17,879 nt of DNA from JABDNZ01 sp964407425 (lineage in GTDB: Bacteria > Gemmatimonadota > Gemmatimonadetes > Longimicrobiales > Gaopeijiaceae). The notes below the pieces were generated by a model. The model ran no database searches, was not told the DNA's origin, and saw only the letters and a list, made by a program, of their open reading frames with translations. The translations under genes and the position numbers were made by a program. Within the stretch, counting starts at the first letter, position 1. The number at the start of each line of letters is the position of its first letter. Below, piece after piece: positions 7,227-13,436 of the stretch. The DNA lies in the NCBI GenBank assembly GCA_964407425.1, contig CAYOVN010000062.1, positions 1-17,879 on the forward strand, in the 5' to 3' direction.

Positions 7227-7753
7227 TGGCCAGGGACCGAGATAAGAGACAGTCCCGTGCTCGGGAAACCGACATGGTGGAAAACGTCATCCATATCAAC
7301 CGGGTGGCGAAGGTGGTGAAGGGGGGACGGCGGTTTTCCTTCACGGCTCTGGTGGCCGTAGGCGATCAGAAAGGAAAAGTCGGGATCGGACTGGCCAAGG
7401 CGAATGAAGTTGCCGAAGCCATCCGTAAGGCTTTCGAGCGGGCCAAGAAGGACACCTTCCATGTACCGATCGAAAACGGCACCCTTCCTCACGATATCAT
7501 CGGTCGGTGGGGAGCCGGGAGGGTAGTCCTGCGTCCGGCGGCTCCGGGGACGGGCGTTATCGCAGGGGGTCCGGTCCGGGCTGTCCTGGAGGCTGCAGGG
7601 ATCAAGGACGTGCTGACGAAGAGTCTGGGCACGAACAATCCTATCAATGTGGTTCGGGCTACGGTTGATGGCCTGGAACGAATGGTCACCGCCGAACAGG
7701 TGGCCTACGAGCGTGGCGTCTCCCTGGAGTCTTTGGGGGTGCGGCGTGGCTAA
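7226..7753 (+). CDS. rpsE: 30S ribosomal protein S5
   Basis: This is a 175-residue S5 (uS5), which contributes to decoding fidelity and lines the mRNA entry site with S3 and S4. It has the N-terminal double-stranded-RNA-binding-like fold. The VAKVVKGGRRFSFTALVAVGD segment (about 27-47) holds the loop altered in spectinomycin-resistant mutants of E. coli; the KGG is wild-type here. The C-terminal domain shows GTGVIAGGPVRAVLEAAGIKDV and SLGTNNPINVVRAT. Its last 8 bases overlap rpmD. Confidence 0.98.
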   Translation: MARDRDKRQSRARETDMVENVIHINRVAKVVKGGRRFSFTALVAVGDQKGKVGIGLAKANEVAEAIRKAFERAKKDTFHVPIENGTLPHDIIGRWGAGRVVLRPAAPGTGVIAGGPVRAVLEAAGIKDVLTKSLGTNNPINVVRATVDGLERMVTAEQVAYERGVSLESLGVRRG

Positions 7754-7955
7754 GAAGAAGACGGAAGAAGTGAAGAAGATCGCCATCAAGCAGATCCGGA
7801 GCGGTATCGGACGCCAGAAGAAGCACAGGAGAACCCTGGAAGCTCTCGGCATCAAACGGCATCAGCAGACGGTGGTACACAACGATACCCCTGCCATTCG
7901 TGGGATGATCAATCAGGTCTCCCATATGGTAGAGGTCACGGAAGTCGCAGAGTAA
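7746..7955 (+). CDS. rpmD: 50S ribosomal protein L30 (GTG start)
   Basis: This is a 69-residue L30 (uL30), a small peripheral large-subunit protein that is absent from some phyla. The signature IKQIRSGIGRQKKHRRTLEALGIKR, followed by NDTPAIRGMINQVSHMVEV, is diagnostic. The frame is open further upstream, but the only start giving the normal N-terminus (MAKKKTEEVKKIAI) is GTG 7746. It has GGGGGTG at 7735-7741 as ribosome-binding site, 4 bases upstream. The gene overlaps rpsE by 8 bases. Confidence 0.94.
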   Translation: MAKKKTEEVKKIAIKQIRSGIGRQKKHRRTLEALGIKRHQQTVVHNDTPAIRGMINQVSHMVEVTEVAE

Positions 7956-7967
7956 GGAAGTAATCGA

Positions 7968-8525
7968 ATGCCCGAGCTGCATGATTTGAGCCCCTCCCAG
8001 GGATCTAACCGCAACAGGAAGCGGGTAGGTCGAGGGCCGGGTTCAGGAAAAGGCAAAAGAGCCGGTCGGGGTCAGGATGGGCAGGGATCCCGCTCCGGTG
8101 GTTCAGTACCGGCCTGGTTCGAGGGGGGACAGATGCCCCTCCAGCGCCGAATCCCGAAACGCGGGTTCACGAATATCAACCGGGTGGAATATCAAGGCGT
8201 AAACGTCCGGGACCTGAACCGTGTTGAGCCGGGAGAGATTACTCCCGAAGTCCTGAAGGCCCATGGCCTGATCGGGACCCTCAAGAAGCCAGTAAAAATC
8301 TTGGGGACCGGAGAGATCGAAGGCGCATACCAGATTTCGGCCCATGGCTTCAGTGCAACGGCCAAGGCCAAGATTGAGGCCGCCGGAGGCTCTGTGACGG
8401 TTGTGGGTGCAACCGCTACTAAGGAGCCCACAGCTCCGGCTGTAGCGGAGGACGAATCGGAGAGCGAAGCGGCGCCGGCCCCAGAGGGGGATGAGGCGTC
8501 GGAGACTGAGGGCGAAAGGGCCTGA
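7968..8525 (+). CDS. rplO: 50S ribosomal protein L15 with an acidic C-terminal tail
   Basis: This is a 185-residue L15 (uL15), longer than the usual 145-150. Residues 1-150 are a normal L15: Gly/Arg-rich N-terminal extension (RKRVGRGPGSGKGKRAGRGQ), the GGQMPLQRRIPKRGFTN signature, and the globular domain ending KIEAAGGSVTVVG. Residues ~151-185 are a low-complexity tail of Glu, Ala, Pro, Ser and Asp ending EASETEGERA. This is unusual for a protein embedded in rRNA. The tail is in frame with no base irregularity visible, so it looks genuine rather than a frameshift. L15 is a late assembly protein; secY follows after 11 bases. Confidence 0.96.
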   Translation: MPELHDLSPSQGSNRNRKRVGRGPGSGKGKRAGRGQDGQGSRSGGSVPAWFEGGQMPLQRRIPKRGFTNINRVEYQGVNVRDLNRVEPGEITPEVLKAHGLIGTLKKPVKILGTGEIEGAYQISAHGFSATAKAKIEAAGGSVTVVGATATKEPTAPAVAEDESESEAAPAPEGDEASETEGERA

Positions 8526-8536
8526 CCGGGGCAAAT

Positions 8537-9859
8537 ATGGCCAATCCCATTCCCAATCTCTGGCGGGTGCCGGAGCTCAAAGACAAGATCGTTTTCACCC
8601 TCCTGATGCTTCTCATCTACAGGGTCGGAGCCCATATCACGGTTCCGGGGCTGGACGTGGGGGCGCTGAAGGAGCAATTCGGGCTACTCCAGGACACGTT
8701 CCTGGGGATCTATGACATGTTCGTGGGAGGGGGGCTGTCCCGGGCGACAATCTTCGCTCTCGGGATCATGCCGTATATCTCCGCCTCCATCATGTTCCAG
8801 CTCCTGGCTGCGGTCTTCCCGACGATTGAGAAGCTGCAGAAGGAGGGGGAAGAGGGTCGGAAGAAGATCACCCAATGGACCCGGTACACCACCGTCGGCC
8901 TCAGCGCCATCCAGGCCTATGGGTACTCGGTCTTCCTGGGTAGCCTGCCTGATGCGGTAAGAACGCCTGGGTTCGGATTTATCTTCACCACCGTCGTGGC
9001 ACTGACGACTGGAGCCCTCTTTATCATGTGGTTGGGGGAGCAGATCACCGAGCGGGGAATCGGGAACGGCATGAGCCTCCTGATTTTCTTCGGGATCATT
9101 GAGGGTTTCCCTGGGGCTGTGGCCCGGACCATCGAAGCCATGCGGCTCGGTGAAATCGGTCCCGTGGCGATCGCAGCGTTGCTCGCGGTCCTCGTCGGCA
9201 TCACTGCAGGGGTTGTCGCGATGACGATGGGTGCGAGGAAGATCCCGGTTCAGATCCCTCGAAAGGTTGTTGGCCGGGGGAGAATTCAGGAAGGGCAGAA
9301 GAGTTTTATCCCGCTCAGAGTGAACTCGGCGGGCGTGATGCCCATCATTTTCGCCCAGGCCTTCGTCGTGGTCCCAGGGACTCTGGCAGCATTTTCCAGC
9401 ATCCCCTTCCTGACGACCCTGGCGGACCTGTTCCAGCCCAACGGTGCCAATCCATGGGTTTACTACATCACCTATGGGCTCCTGATCGTCTTCTTTACCT
9501 ACTTCTACACCGCCATCATCTTCAACCCCGTTGACCTGGCGGAGAACTTGAAGAAGCAGGGTGGGTTCATCCCCGGCGTGAAGCCTGGCGCCAGAACTTC
9601 CGAGTACATTGACCGGGTCCTCACCCGGGTAACTCTGCCGGGGTCCATCTACCTTGCTCTGATCGCACTGTCACCGTTCTTCATCTTCAGGATTTTCAAC
9701 ATCCAGACCTTCTTCTTCGGTGGAACGGGACTTCTCATCGTGGTCGGGGTGGCCCTGGATACCGTTCAGCAGGCCCAACAGCATCTGATGCTGCGGCACT
9801 ATGACGGGTTCATGAAGAAGGGCCGGGTGAAGATGAGGGGCAGAGGACGCTACATGTAG
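8537..9859 (+). CDS. secY: Protein translocase channel subunit SecY
   Basis: This is a 440-residue SecY, the ten-helix pore of the SecYEG translocon in the cytoplasmic membrane. It is normal in length. The first helix is at about 17-35, followed by the plug-region sequence ITVPGLDVGAL. LGIMPYISASIMFQLL marks the second helix and GIGNGMSLLIFFGII the fifth. The cytosolic loop before helix 7 has the conserved QEGQKSFIPLRVNSAGVMPIIFA (251-273), and the C-terminus GGFIPGVKPG (342-351) precedes the last helices. The gene has the standard place after rplO. Its stop is followed within 10 bases by an RNA hairpin candidate. Confidence 0.98.
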   Translation: MANPIPNLWRVPELKDKIVFTLLMLLIYRVGAHITVPGLDVGALKEQFGLLQDTFLGIYDMFVGGGLSRATIFALGIMPYISASIMFQLLAAVFPTIEKLQKEGEEGRKKITQWTRYTTVGLSAIQAYGYSVFLGSLPDAVRTPGFGFIFTTVVALTTGALFIMWLGEQITERGIGNGMSLLIFFGIIEGFPGAVARTIEAMRLGEIGPVAIAALLAVLVGITAGVVAMTMGARKIPVQIPRKVVGRGRIQEGQKSFIPLRVNSAGVMPIIFAQAFVVVPGTLAAFSSIPFLTTLADLFQPNGANPWVYYITYGLLIVFFTYFYTAIIFNPVDLAENLKKQGGFIPGVKPGARTSEYIDRVLTRVTLPGSIYLALIALSPFFIFRIFNIQTFFFGGTGLLIVVGVALDTVQQAQQHLMLRHYDGFMKKGRVKMRGRGRYM

Positions 9860-9867
9860 GAAACTAT

Positions 9868-9915
9868 CGCCGCCTGGTAGTGGGGGCCGAAGGGTCCCCA
9901 TGCCGGCAGGCGGTG
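9868..9915 (+). other. Candidate structured RNA between secY and adk
   Basis: The transcript can fold into a two-tier stem. The outer helix pairs 9868-9876 with 9907-9915 (CCGCCTG against CAGGCGG, plus one G-U and a closing C-G pair). The inner helix pairs 9881-9888 with 9893-9900 (TGGGGGCC against GGTCCCCA, one G-U) and is capped by GAAG at 9889-9892. A 4/6-base internal loop separates them. No T-run follows, so it does not look like an intrinsic terminator. A role in mRNA processing, stability or control of adk is inference only. Confidence 0.6.
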
Positions 9916-9962
9916 GAATCCTCATCAGGTTCGTGGCAAATATCAAACGTATGGAGATCGGC

Positions 9963-10604
9963 ATGAACGTGATTCTGTTGGGCCCTCCAGGGGTGGGAAA
10001 AGGTACCCAGGGGGTCCTTTTGGCTGACGGCAAAAGCTGGAAGCACATGGCTACGGGGGACATTCTTCGGGCGAACCGGAAAGAGGGCACACCTCTTGGC
10101 CAGGATGCCCAGAAGTACATGGATGCCGGGGACCTGGTTCCCGACGAGTTGATCGTAGCCATGGTAAAAGACACCCTGGCTGGCCTACCGACGGAACAGG
10201 GGGTCGTCTTCGACGGGTTCCCCAGGACCGTTCCCCAGGCCGAAGCTCTGGACGGAGCTCTTAAGGAACTCGGTCGGGCGGTGGACAAGGTAGTGGTCCT
10301 GGAAGCCGATGATGACGTCCTGGTGAAGCGAATCGCAGGACGTCGTAGCTGCCCGAACTGCGGGAGCGTATTCAATGTCTTCATGACTGCGCCGGCCCAG
10401 GAAGGCATCTGCGATAAGTGTGGGGCCGCTCTCGTGCACCGCCCCGACGACAATCCGGAGACCGTCCAGAATCGTTTGAACGTCTACGCCCAGCAGACGG
10501 AGCCCTTGATCCTTTTTTATGAGGATCGCGAAGGGGTCATGGCGAAAATCCCCGGCGAGGGATCCGTCGAGGAGATTCAGGGCGGGATCCTGGCGGCCCT
10601 CTGA
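9963..10604 (+). CDS. adk: Adenylate kinase, zinc-binding LID type
   Basis: This is a 213-residue adenylate kinase (ATP + AMP to 2 ADP), cytoplasmic. The P-loop GPPGVGKGT is at 7-15, the AMP-binding TGDILR at 31-36, and DGFPRTVPQAEAL at 84-96. The LID is of the long, metal-binding kind with Cys130, Cys133, Cys150 and Cys153 (CPNCG and CDKCG). DDNPETVQNRL follows it. In-frame ATGs at 9900 and 9951 are rejected. ATG 9963 has GGAG at 9954-9957 and gives the usual MNVILLGPPG N-terminus. Position between secY and map is the common arrangement in many bacteria. Confidence 0.97.
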   Translation: MNVILLGPPGVGKGTQGVLLADGKSWKHMATGDILRANRKEGTPLGQDAQKYMDAGDLVPDELIVAMVKDTLAGLPTEQGVVFDGFPRTVPQAEALDGALKELGRAVDKVVVLEADDDVLVKRIAGRRSCPNCGSVFNVFMTAPAQEGICDKCGAALVHRPDDNPETVQNRLNVYAQQTEPLILFYEDREGVMAKIPGEGSVEEIQGGILAAL

Positions 10605-10656
10605 GGTCGGTCGGGGATTCAGCACTGAGTCGAACCATGGGTATGGGGGTGTCCCG

Positions 10657-11463
10657 GTGATTCAGCTTAAGACCGAGCAGGAAATCGAGGCGATCGCCAG
10701 AGGGGGAGAGATCATTGCCGACCTCTTCCAACAGATCGGATCTCGGATTCGGGCTGGCGTAAGTACCGGAGAGTTGAATGCGTTTGCCGACGAGTTCATC
10801 TGCTCCTTCGAGGGTGCGGTTCCAGCGTTCAAGGGACTGTACGGTTTTCCGGGGAGCGTCTGCACCTCGGTGAACGAAGAGGTGGTCCACGGGATTCCGG
10901 ACTTTCGCCGGAAACTGTCCGAGGGTGACATCATCTCCATCGATGTCGGGGTCCGGTTGGAGGGATGGTACACGGACTCTGCCCGGACCTTCCCGGTGGG
11001 TGAGGTGGACGAGGCGACAAAAGCGCTGCTTCAGGTTACGGAGGAGTCCCTTTACTTGGCTCTGGAAGCCGCTGTCGTTGGGAACCATGTCGGGGATATC
11101 GGTGCGGCGGTGATGGCCAGGGTAGACGGGACCGGATATGGAATCATCCGGGATCTGGTGGGCCATGGCCTTGGAAAAGAGCTTCATGAGGAGCCCCAGG
11201 TCCCGAACGTAGGAAAGGCCGGGCAGGGGCCACCCCTCTTGGAAGGGATGGTCCTGGCAATCGAACCCATGCTGGGAGCGAGTACCGACCAGATCAAGAC
11301 TCTGGAGGACCGCTGGACGGTGATCTCGGCTGACCGAGGGCGCTCTGCGCACTTTGAGCATACCATGGCCGTGACGGAAGAGGGACCCAGGGTCCTGACC
11401 GGGTCTGTTCCGGCGGGATACAAACTGCTGGGGAGTCCGACCCACAACCCGGGGGTCCGCTGA
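10657..11463 (+). CDS. map: Methionine aminopeptidase, type I (GTG start)
   Basis: This is a 268-residue type I methionine aminopeptidase, which removes the initiator Met from nascent proteins and is a dinuclear metallo-enzyme. The five metal ligands are present: Asp96 (SIDVGV), Asp107 (YTDSAR), His170 (GHGLG), Glu203 (AIEPML) and Glu234 (HFEHT). His78 (VVHGIP) and His177, the usual substrate-site histidines, are also there. The frame is open upstream to 10519, inside adk. GTG 10657 is chosen because GGGGGTG at 10645-10651 lies 5 bases before it and it gives the normal N-terminus (IQLKTEQEIEAIARGG). The next gene is not infA as usual. Confidence 0.96.
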   Translation: MIQLKTEQEIEAIARGGEIIADLFQQIGSRIRAGVSTGELNAFADEFICSFEGAVPAFKGLYGFPGSVCTSVNEEVVHGIPDFRRKLSEGDIISIDVGVRLEGWYTDSARTFPVGEVDEATKALLQVTEESLYLALEAAVVGNHVGDIGAAVMARVDGTGYGIIRDLVGHGLGKELHEEPQVPNVGKAGQGPPLLEGMVLAIEPMLGASTDQIKTLEDRWTVISADRGRSAHFEHTMAVTEEGPRVLTGSVPAGYKLLGSPTHNPGVR

Positions 11464-11531
11464 TCGATTTCGAGCAGACCCAGGAGGGTTGAGAAGCTGA
11501 GAACGACGCTGAGTCGCCAGGCTTGACCGTC

Positions 11532-11560
11532 TTGAGAGGCGGTAGCGATTCGGTTATACT
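11532..11560 (+). promoter_or_regulatory. Sigma70-type promoter in front of rpmJ and the alpha operon
   Basis: TTGAGA (11532-11537), a 17-bp spacer and TATACT (11555-11560) give a near-consensus -35/-10 pair. It lies in the 133-base gap between map and rpmJ, the first clear promoter-like sequence in the window. Transcription would begin near 11567, some 30 bases before rpmJ. It would give rpmJ-rpsM-rpsK-rpsD-rpoA-rplQ their own transcription start in addition to read-through from secY-adk-map. Activity is inferred from sequence only. Confidence 0.7.
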
Positions 11561-11596
11561 CCTATGCTCTGTAATTTACTAACTGGGGTGAGTACC

Positions 11597-11713
11597 ATGA
11601 AGGTCCGCGCAAGTGTGAAACCGATCTGTGAACACTGCAAGGTGATTCGTCGCCGGGGAGTGGTTCGGGTCATTTGCAAACGGAATCCTCGCCACAAGCA
11701 GCGTCAGGGTTGA
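11597..11713 (+). CDS. rpmJ: 50S ribosomal protein L36, zinc-binding form
   Basis: This is a 38-residue L36 (bL36), the same length as E. coli RpmJ and very similar to it. It starts MKVRASVKPICEHCK and ends HKQRQG. The zinc ligands Cys11, Cys14, Cys27 and His33 are all present, so this is the zinc-containing (C+) form rather than the cysteine-free paralogue made under zinc limitation. GGGGTG at 11585-11590 serves as ribosome-binding site. It lies downstream of the promoter at 11532-11560 and 58 bases before rpsM. Confidence 0.97.
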   Translation: MKVRASVKPICEHCKVIRRRGVVRVICKRNPRHKQRQG

Positions 11714-11771
11714 CGGGCTCGAATCTGGTGGGGAGTCCTCGTTTGATTATAGAAACCGGTGAGATTATCTG

Positions 11772-12152
11772 ATGGCACGTATTGCGGGTGTTGATCTACC
11801 CAGGGGCAAGAGAATCGAGATTGCCCTGACCTACATTTATGGGATCGGGCGGACCCGGTCTGGAGAAATCCTGACTGCTTGTGGGGTTGATCCCAACCGC
11901 CGGGCCCAGGATCTGAACGACGAGGAGATCAACTCCCTCCGGAGACAGATCGAGGGCGACTACAAGGTGGAGGGGACTCTCAGGACTGAGATCTCCATGA
12001 ACATCAAGCGTCTGATGGACATCGGGTCCTATCGGGGGCTGAGACACCGTCGCGGCCTCCCCGTAAGGGGGCAGCGGACCCATACGAACGCCAGGACTCA
12101 CAAGGGGTCCCGGCGAGCAATCGCGGGTAAAAAGAAAGCTCCGAAGAAGTAG
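11772..12152 (+). CDS. rpsM: 30S ribosomal protein S13
   Basis: This is a 126-residue S13 (uS13), which contacts the P-site tRNA and forms inter-subunit bridges from the head of the 30S. The N-terminus MARIAGVDLPRGKRIEIALT, the helix-two-turn-helix region YIYGIGRTRSGEIL and the C-terminal GLRHRRGLPVRGQRTHTNAR block are diagnostic, followed by the usual basic tail ending KKKAPKK. In E. coli this is the first gene of the alpha operon and the site of S4 repression. Here rpmJ precedes it and probably shares its transcript. Confidence 0.98.
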   Translation: MARIAGVDLPRGKRIEIALTYIYGIGRTRSGEILTACGVDPNRRAQDLNDEEINSLRRQIEGDYKVEGTLRTEISMNIKRLMDIGSYRGLRHRRGLPVRGQRTHTNARTHKGSRRAIAGKKKAPKK

Positions 12153-12251
12153 GGAGACTTCGGGGGCGGGGTTGTAGCTGGAAGGCTGCTTCCTTCGTCC
12201 TCGTTTTCGCTATTTTGAGGGATTTTTTGAGAGGACCAAGGAAGGCAACGC

Positions 12252-12644
12252 GTGGCAAAACCGAACCAGGCTCGTACTAAGCGTACAAAGAAGGTGGTTG
12301 AGGCTGAGGGAGTCGCTCATATCAAGGCGACTTTCAATAACACCCATATCACCATCGCCGACACCTCCGGCAACGTGGTTACCTGGGCCAGTGCAGGGAA
12401 GGCTGGGTTCAAGGGTTCCAAGAAGTCCACTCCTTTCGCGGCTACGGTTGCTGCCGAGCAGTGCGGAAGAGAGGCGGTTGCCCTTGGAGTCAAGCGCGTG
12501 AGCGTGAGAGTCCAGGGCCCTGGGTCCGGCCGGGAGTCGGCGATTCAGGCCCTAGCTGCGGCCGGTATTCACATCAAGTCCATACAAGATGTGACCCCGC
12601 TGCCCCACAACGGTTGCCGTCCCCCGAAAAAGCGTCGGGTTTAA
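12252..12644 (+). CDS. rpsK: 30S ribosomal protein S11 (GTG start)
   Basis: This is a 130-residue S11 (uS11), which lies in the platform of the small subunit near the mRNA exit. The motif VAHIKATFNNTHITIADTSGNVV and the C-terminal IKSIQDVTPLPHNGCRPPKKRRV are typical. The GTG start at 12252 is supported by AAGGAAGG at 12238-12245. The 99 bases before it form one of the wider junctions of the cluster. They hold a short GAAGG/CCTTC stem and an AT-rich stretch with six T residues (12223-12228), neither convincing on its own. Confidence 0.97.
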   Translation: MAKPNQARTKRTKKVVEAEGVAHIKATFNNTHITIADTSGNVVTWASAGKAGFKGSKKSTPFAATVAAEQCGREAVALGVKRVSVRVQGPGSGRESAIQALAAAGIHIKSIQDVTPLPHNGCRPPKKRRV

Positions 12645-12652
12645 TACCCGGT

Positions 12653-12677
12653 TTCGGGGCTCATCGACCGAGCCGAA
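12653..12677 (+). other. Short hairpin upstream of rpsD
   Basis: GGCTC (12658-12662) pairs with GAGCC (12670-12674) across a 7-base loop. Three more pairs form outside a two-base bulge (TTC at 12653-12655 with GAA at 12675-12677). It lies between rpsK and rpsD, 33 bases before the rpsD start. It could be an S4-responsive or processing element, or chance. Confidence 0.35.
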
Positions 12678-12710
12678 CACATATTGGTTTAGAGAGGAAC
12701 GAACGACAGG

Positions 12711-13346
12711 ATGGCACGTTACAACGGACCCGTTTGTAAGCTTTGCCGACGAGAAGGGCAAAAGCTCTTCCTGAAGGGCACGAAGTGTTACACCGAGAAA
12801 TGCCCCATTGAGCGGCGAGCATACCCCCCCGGACAACACGGGCCTGCCCAGGCTCGTCGCCGGAAGCAGTCGGACTACGCTGTACAGCTTCGGGAAAAGC
12901 AGAAGGTCAAGCGGATTTATGGCTTGGGCGAGAAGCAATTCCGGAACCTGTTCGAAAGAGCCGCGCTTCAGACAGGGATCACCGGTGAGAACCTCATCGT
13001 CGCCCTGGAATCACGCCTGGATAACATCGTCTTCCGTATGGGCTTCACGGCCAGCCGGGCAGCAGCTCGCCAATTGATTCGGCATCGTCATGTGGAAGTC
13101 AACGGGCGGATCGTTGATGTTCCGAGCTACCAGGTTTCGGTGGGTGATGAGATCGCGGTGAAGGCAAAGTCCAGGAAGCTCGGTTTCATCGAAGTGAGCC
13201 TGGAATCCCGGACTCGTCCGGATCTGCAGGACTGGCTCGCCCTTGATGAGAAAAACCGGGTGGGACGCCTGGTGAGGAAGCCCACGAGGGAAGACATCCC
13301 GTTGGCTGCCCAGGAACAGCTCATAGTGGAGCTTTATTCCAAGTAA
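12711..13346 (+). CDS. rpsD: 30S ribosomal protein S4, zinc-binding form
   Basis: This is a 211-residue S4 (uS4), an early 16S rRNA binder that nucleates 30S assembly and in E. coli represses the alpha operon. A zinc site is visible near the N-terminus: Cys9, Cys12, Cys26 and Cys31 (CKLC then CYTEKC). GQHGPAQARRRKQSDYAVQLREKQKVKRIYGL follows. The S4 RNA-binding domain is at about 98-160, with LESRLDNIVFRMGFTASRAAARQLIRHRHVEVNG. The C-terminus ends IPLAAQEQLIVELYSK as usual. A GAGAGGAACG segment before the ATG provides the ribosome-binding site. Confidence 0.98.
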   Translation: MARYNGPVCKLCRREGQKLFLKGTKCYTEKCPIERRAYPPGQHGPAQARRRKQSDYAVQLREKQKVKRIYGLGEKQFRNLFERAALQTGITGENLIVALESRLDNIVFRMGFTASRAAARQLIRHRHVEVNGRIVDVPSYQVSVGDEIAVKAKSRKLGFIEVSLESRTRPDLQDWLALDEKNRVGRLVRKPTREDIPLAAQEQLIVELYSK

Positions 13347-13356
13347 TCTGCCGGGC

Positions 13357-13400
13357 CCGGGCCAGTCTGGCCCGGATCTGGTCTACGCCTTTCGAGGCGT
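13357..13400 (+). other. Two tandem hairpins between rpsD and rpoA
   Basis: The first stem pairs CCGGGCC (13357-13363) with GGCCCGG (13369-13375) over a 5-base loop. The second pairs ACGCCT (13385-13390) with AGGCGT (13395-13400) over a TTCG tetraloop. Nine bases separate them. They begin 10 bases after the rpsD stop and end 36 bases before the chosen rpoA ATG. No T-run follows either, so terminator activity is unlikely. They may set the relative output of S4 and RpoA or mark a processing site; this is inference. Confidence 0.55.
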
Positions 13401-13429
13401 TCGTCGAATGCTGTGGCCCTAAAAGGCAC

Positions 13430-13434
13430 GGAGG
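13430..13434 (+). promoter_or_regulatory. Shine-Dalgarno that bears on the rpoA start
   Basis: GGAGG lies only 2 bases before ATG 13437 but 5 bases before GTG 13440, and it is downstream of the in-frame GTG 13413. Spacing therefore favours GTG 13440, or ATG 13437 with a cramped site, over 13413. Confidence 0.6.
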
Positions 13435-13436
13435 AT

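Noticed and set aside
9671..10453. Minus-strand open frame of about 260 codons across secY-adk
   Set aside because: Antisense to adk and the 3' end of secY. The Ser/Pro/Arg-rich translation is the typical mirror image of an adk gene, not a real protein.
10643..10660. Five-codon mini-ORF (ATG GGG GTG TCC CGG TGA) whose stop overlaps the map GTG start
   Set aside because: Tempting as a coupling leader, but the same G-run is simply the map ribosome-binding site; likely coincidence.
11523..11560. TTGACC as the -35 box of the rpmJ promoter
   Set aside because: It would be 26 bases from TATACT, too far. TTGAGA at 11532 gives the correct 17-base spacing.
12198..12228. Possible intrinsic terminator (CCTC/GAGG stem then TTTTTT) between rpsM and rpsK
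   Set aside because: The stem is only about 4-5 pairs with a 14-base AT-rich loop; too weak, and termination inside the alpha operon would be unexpected.
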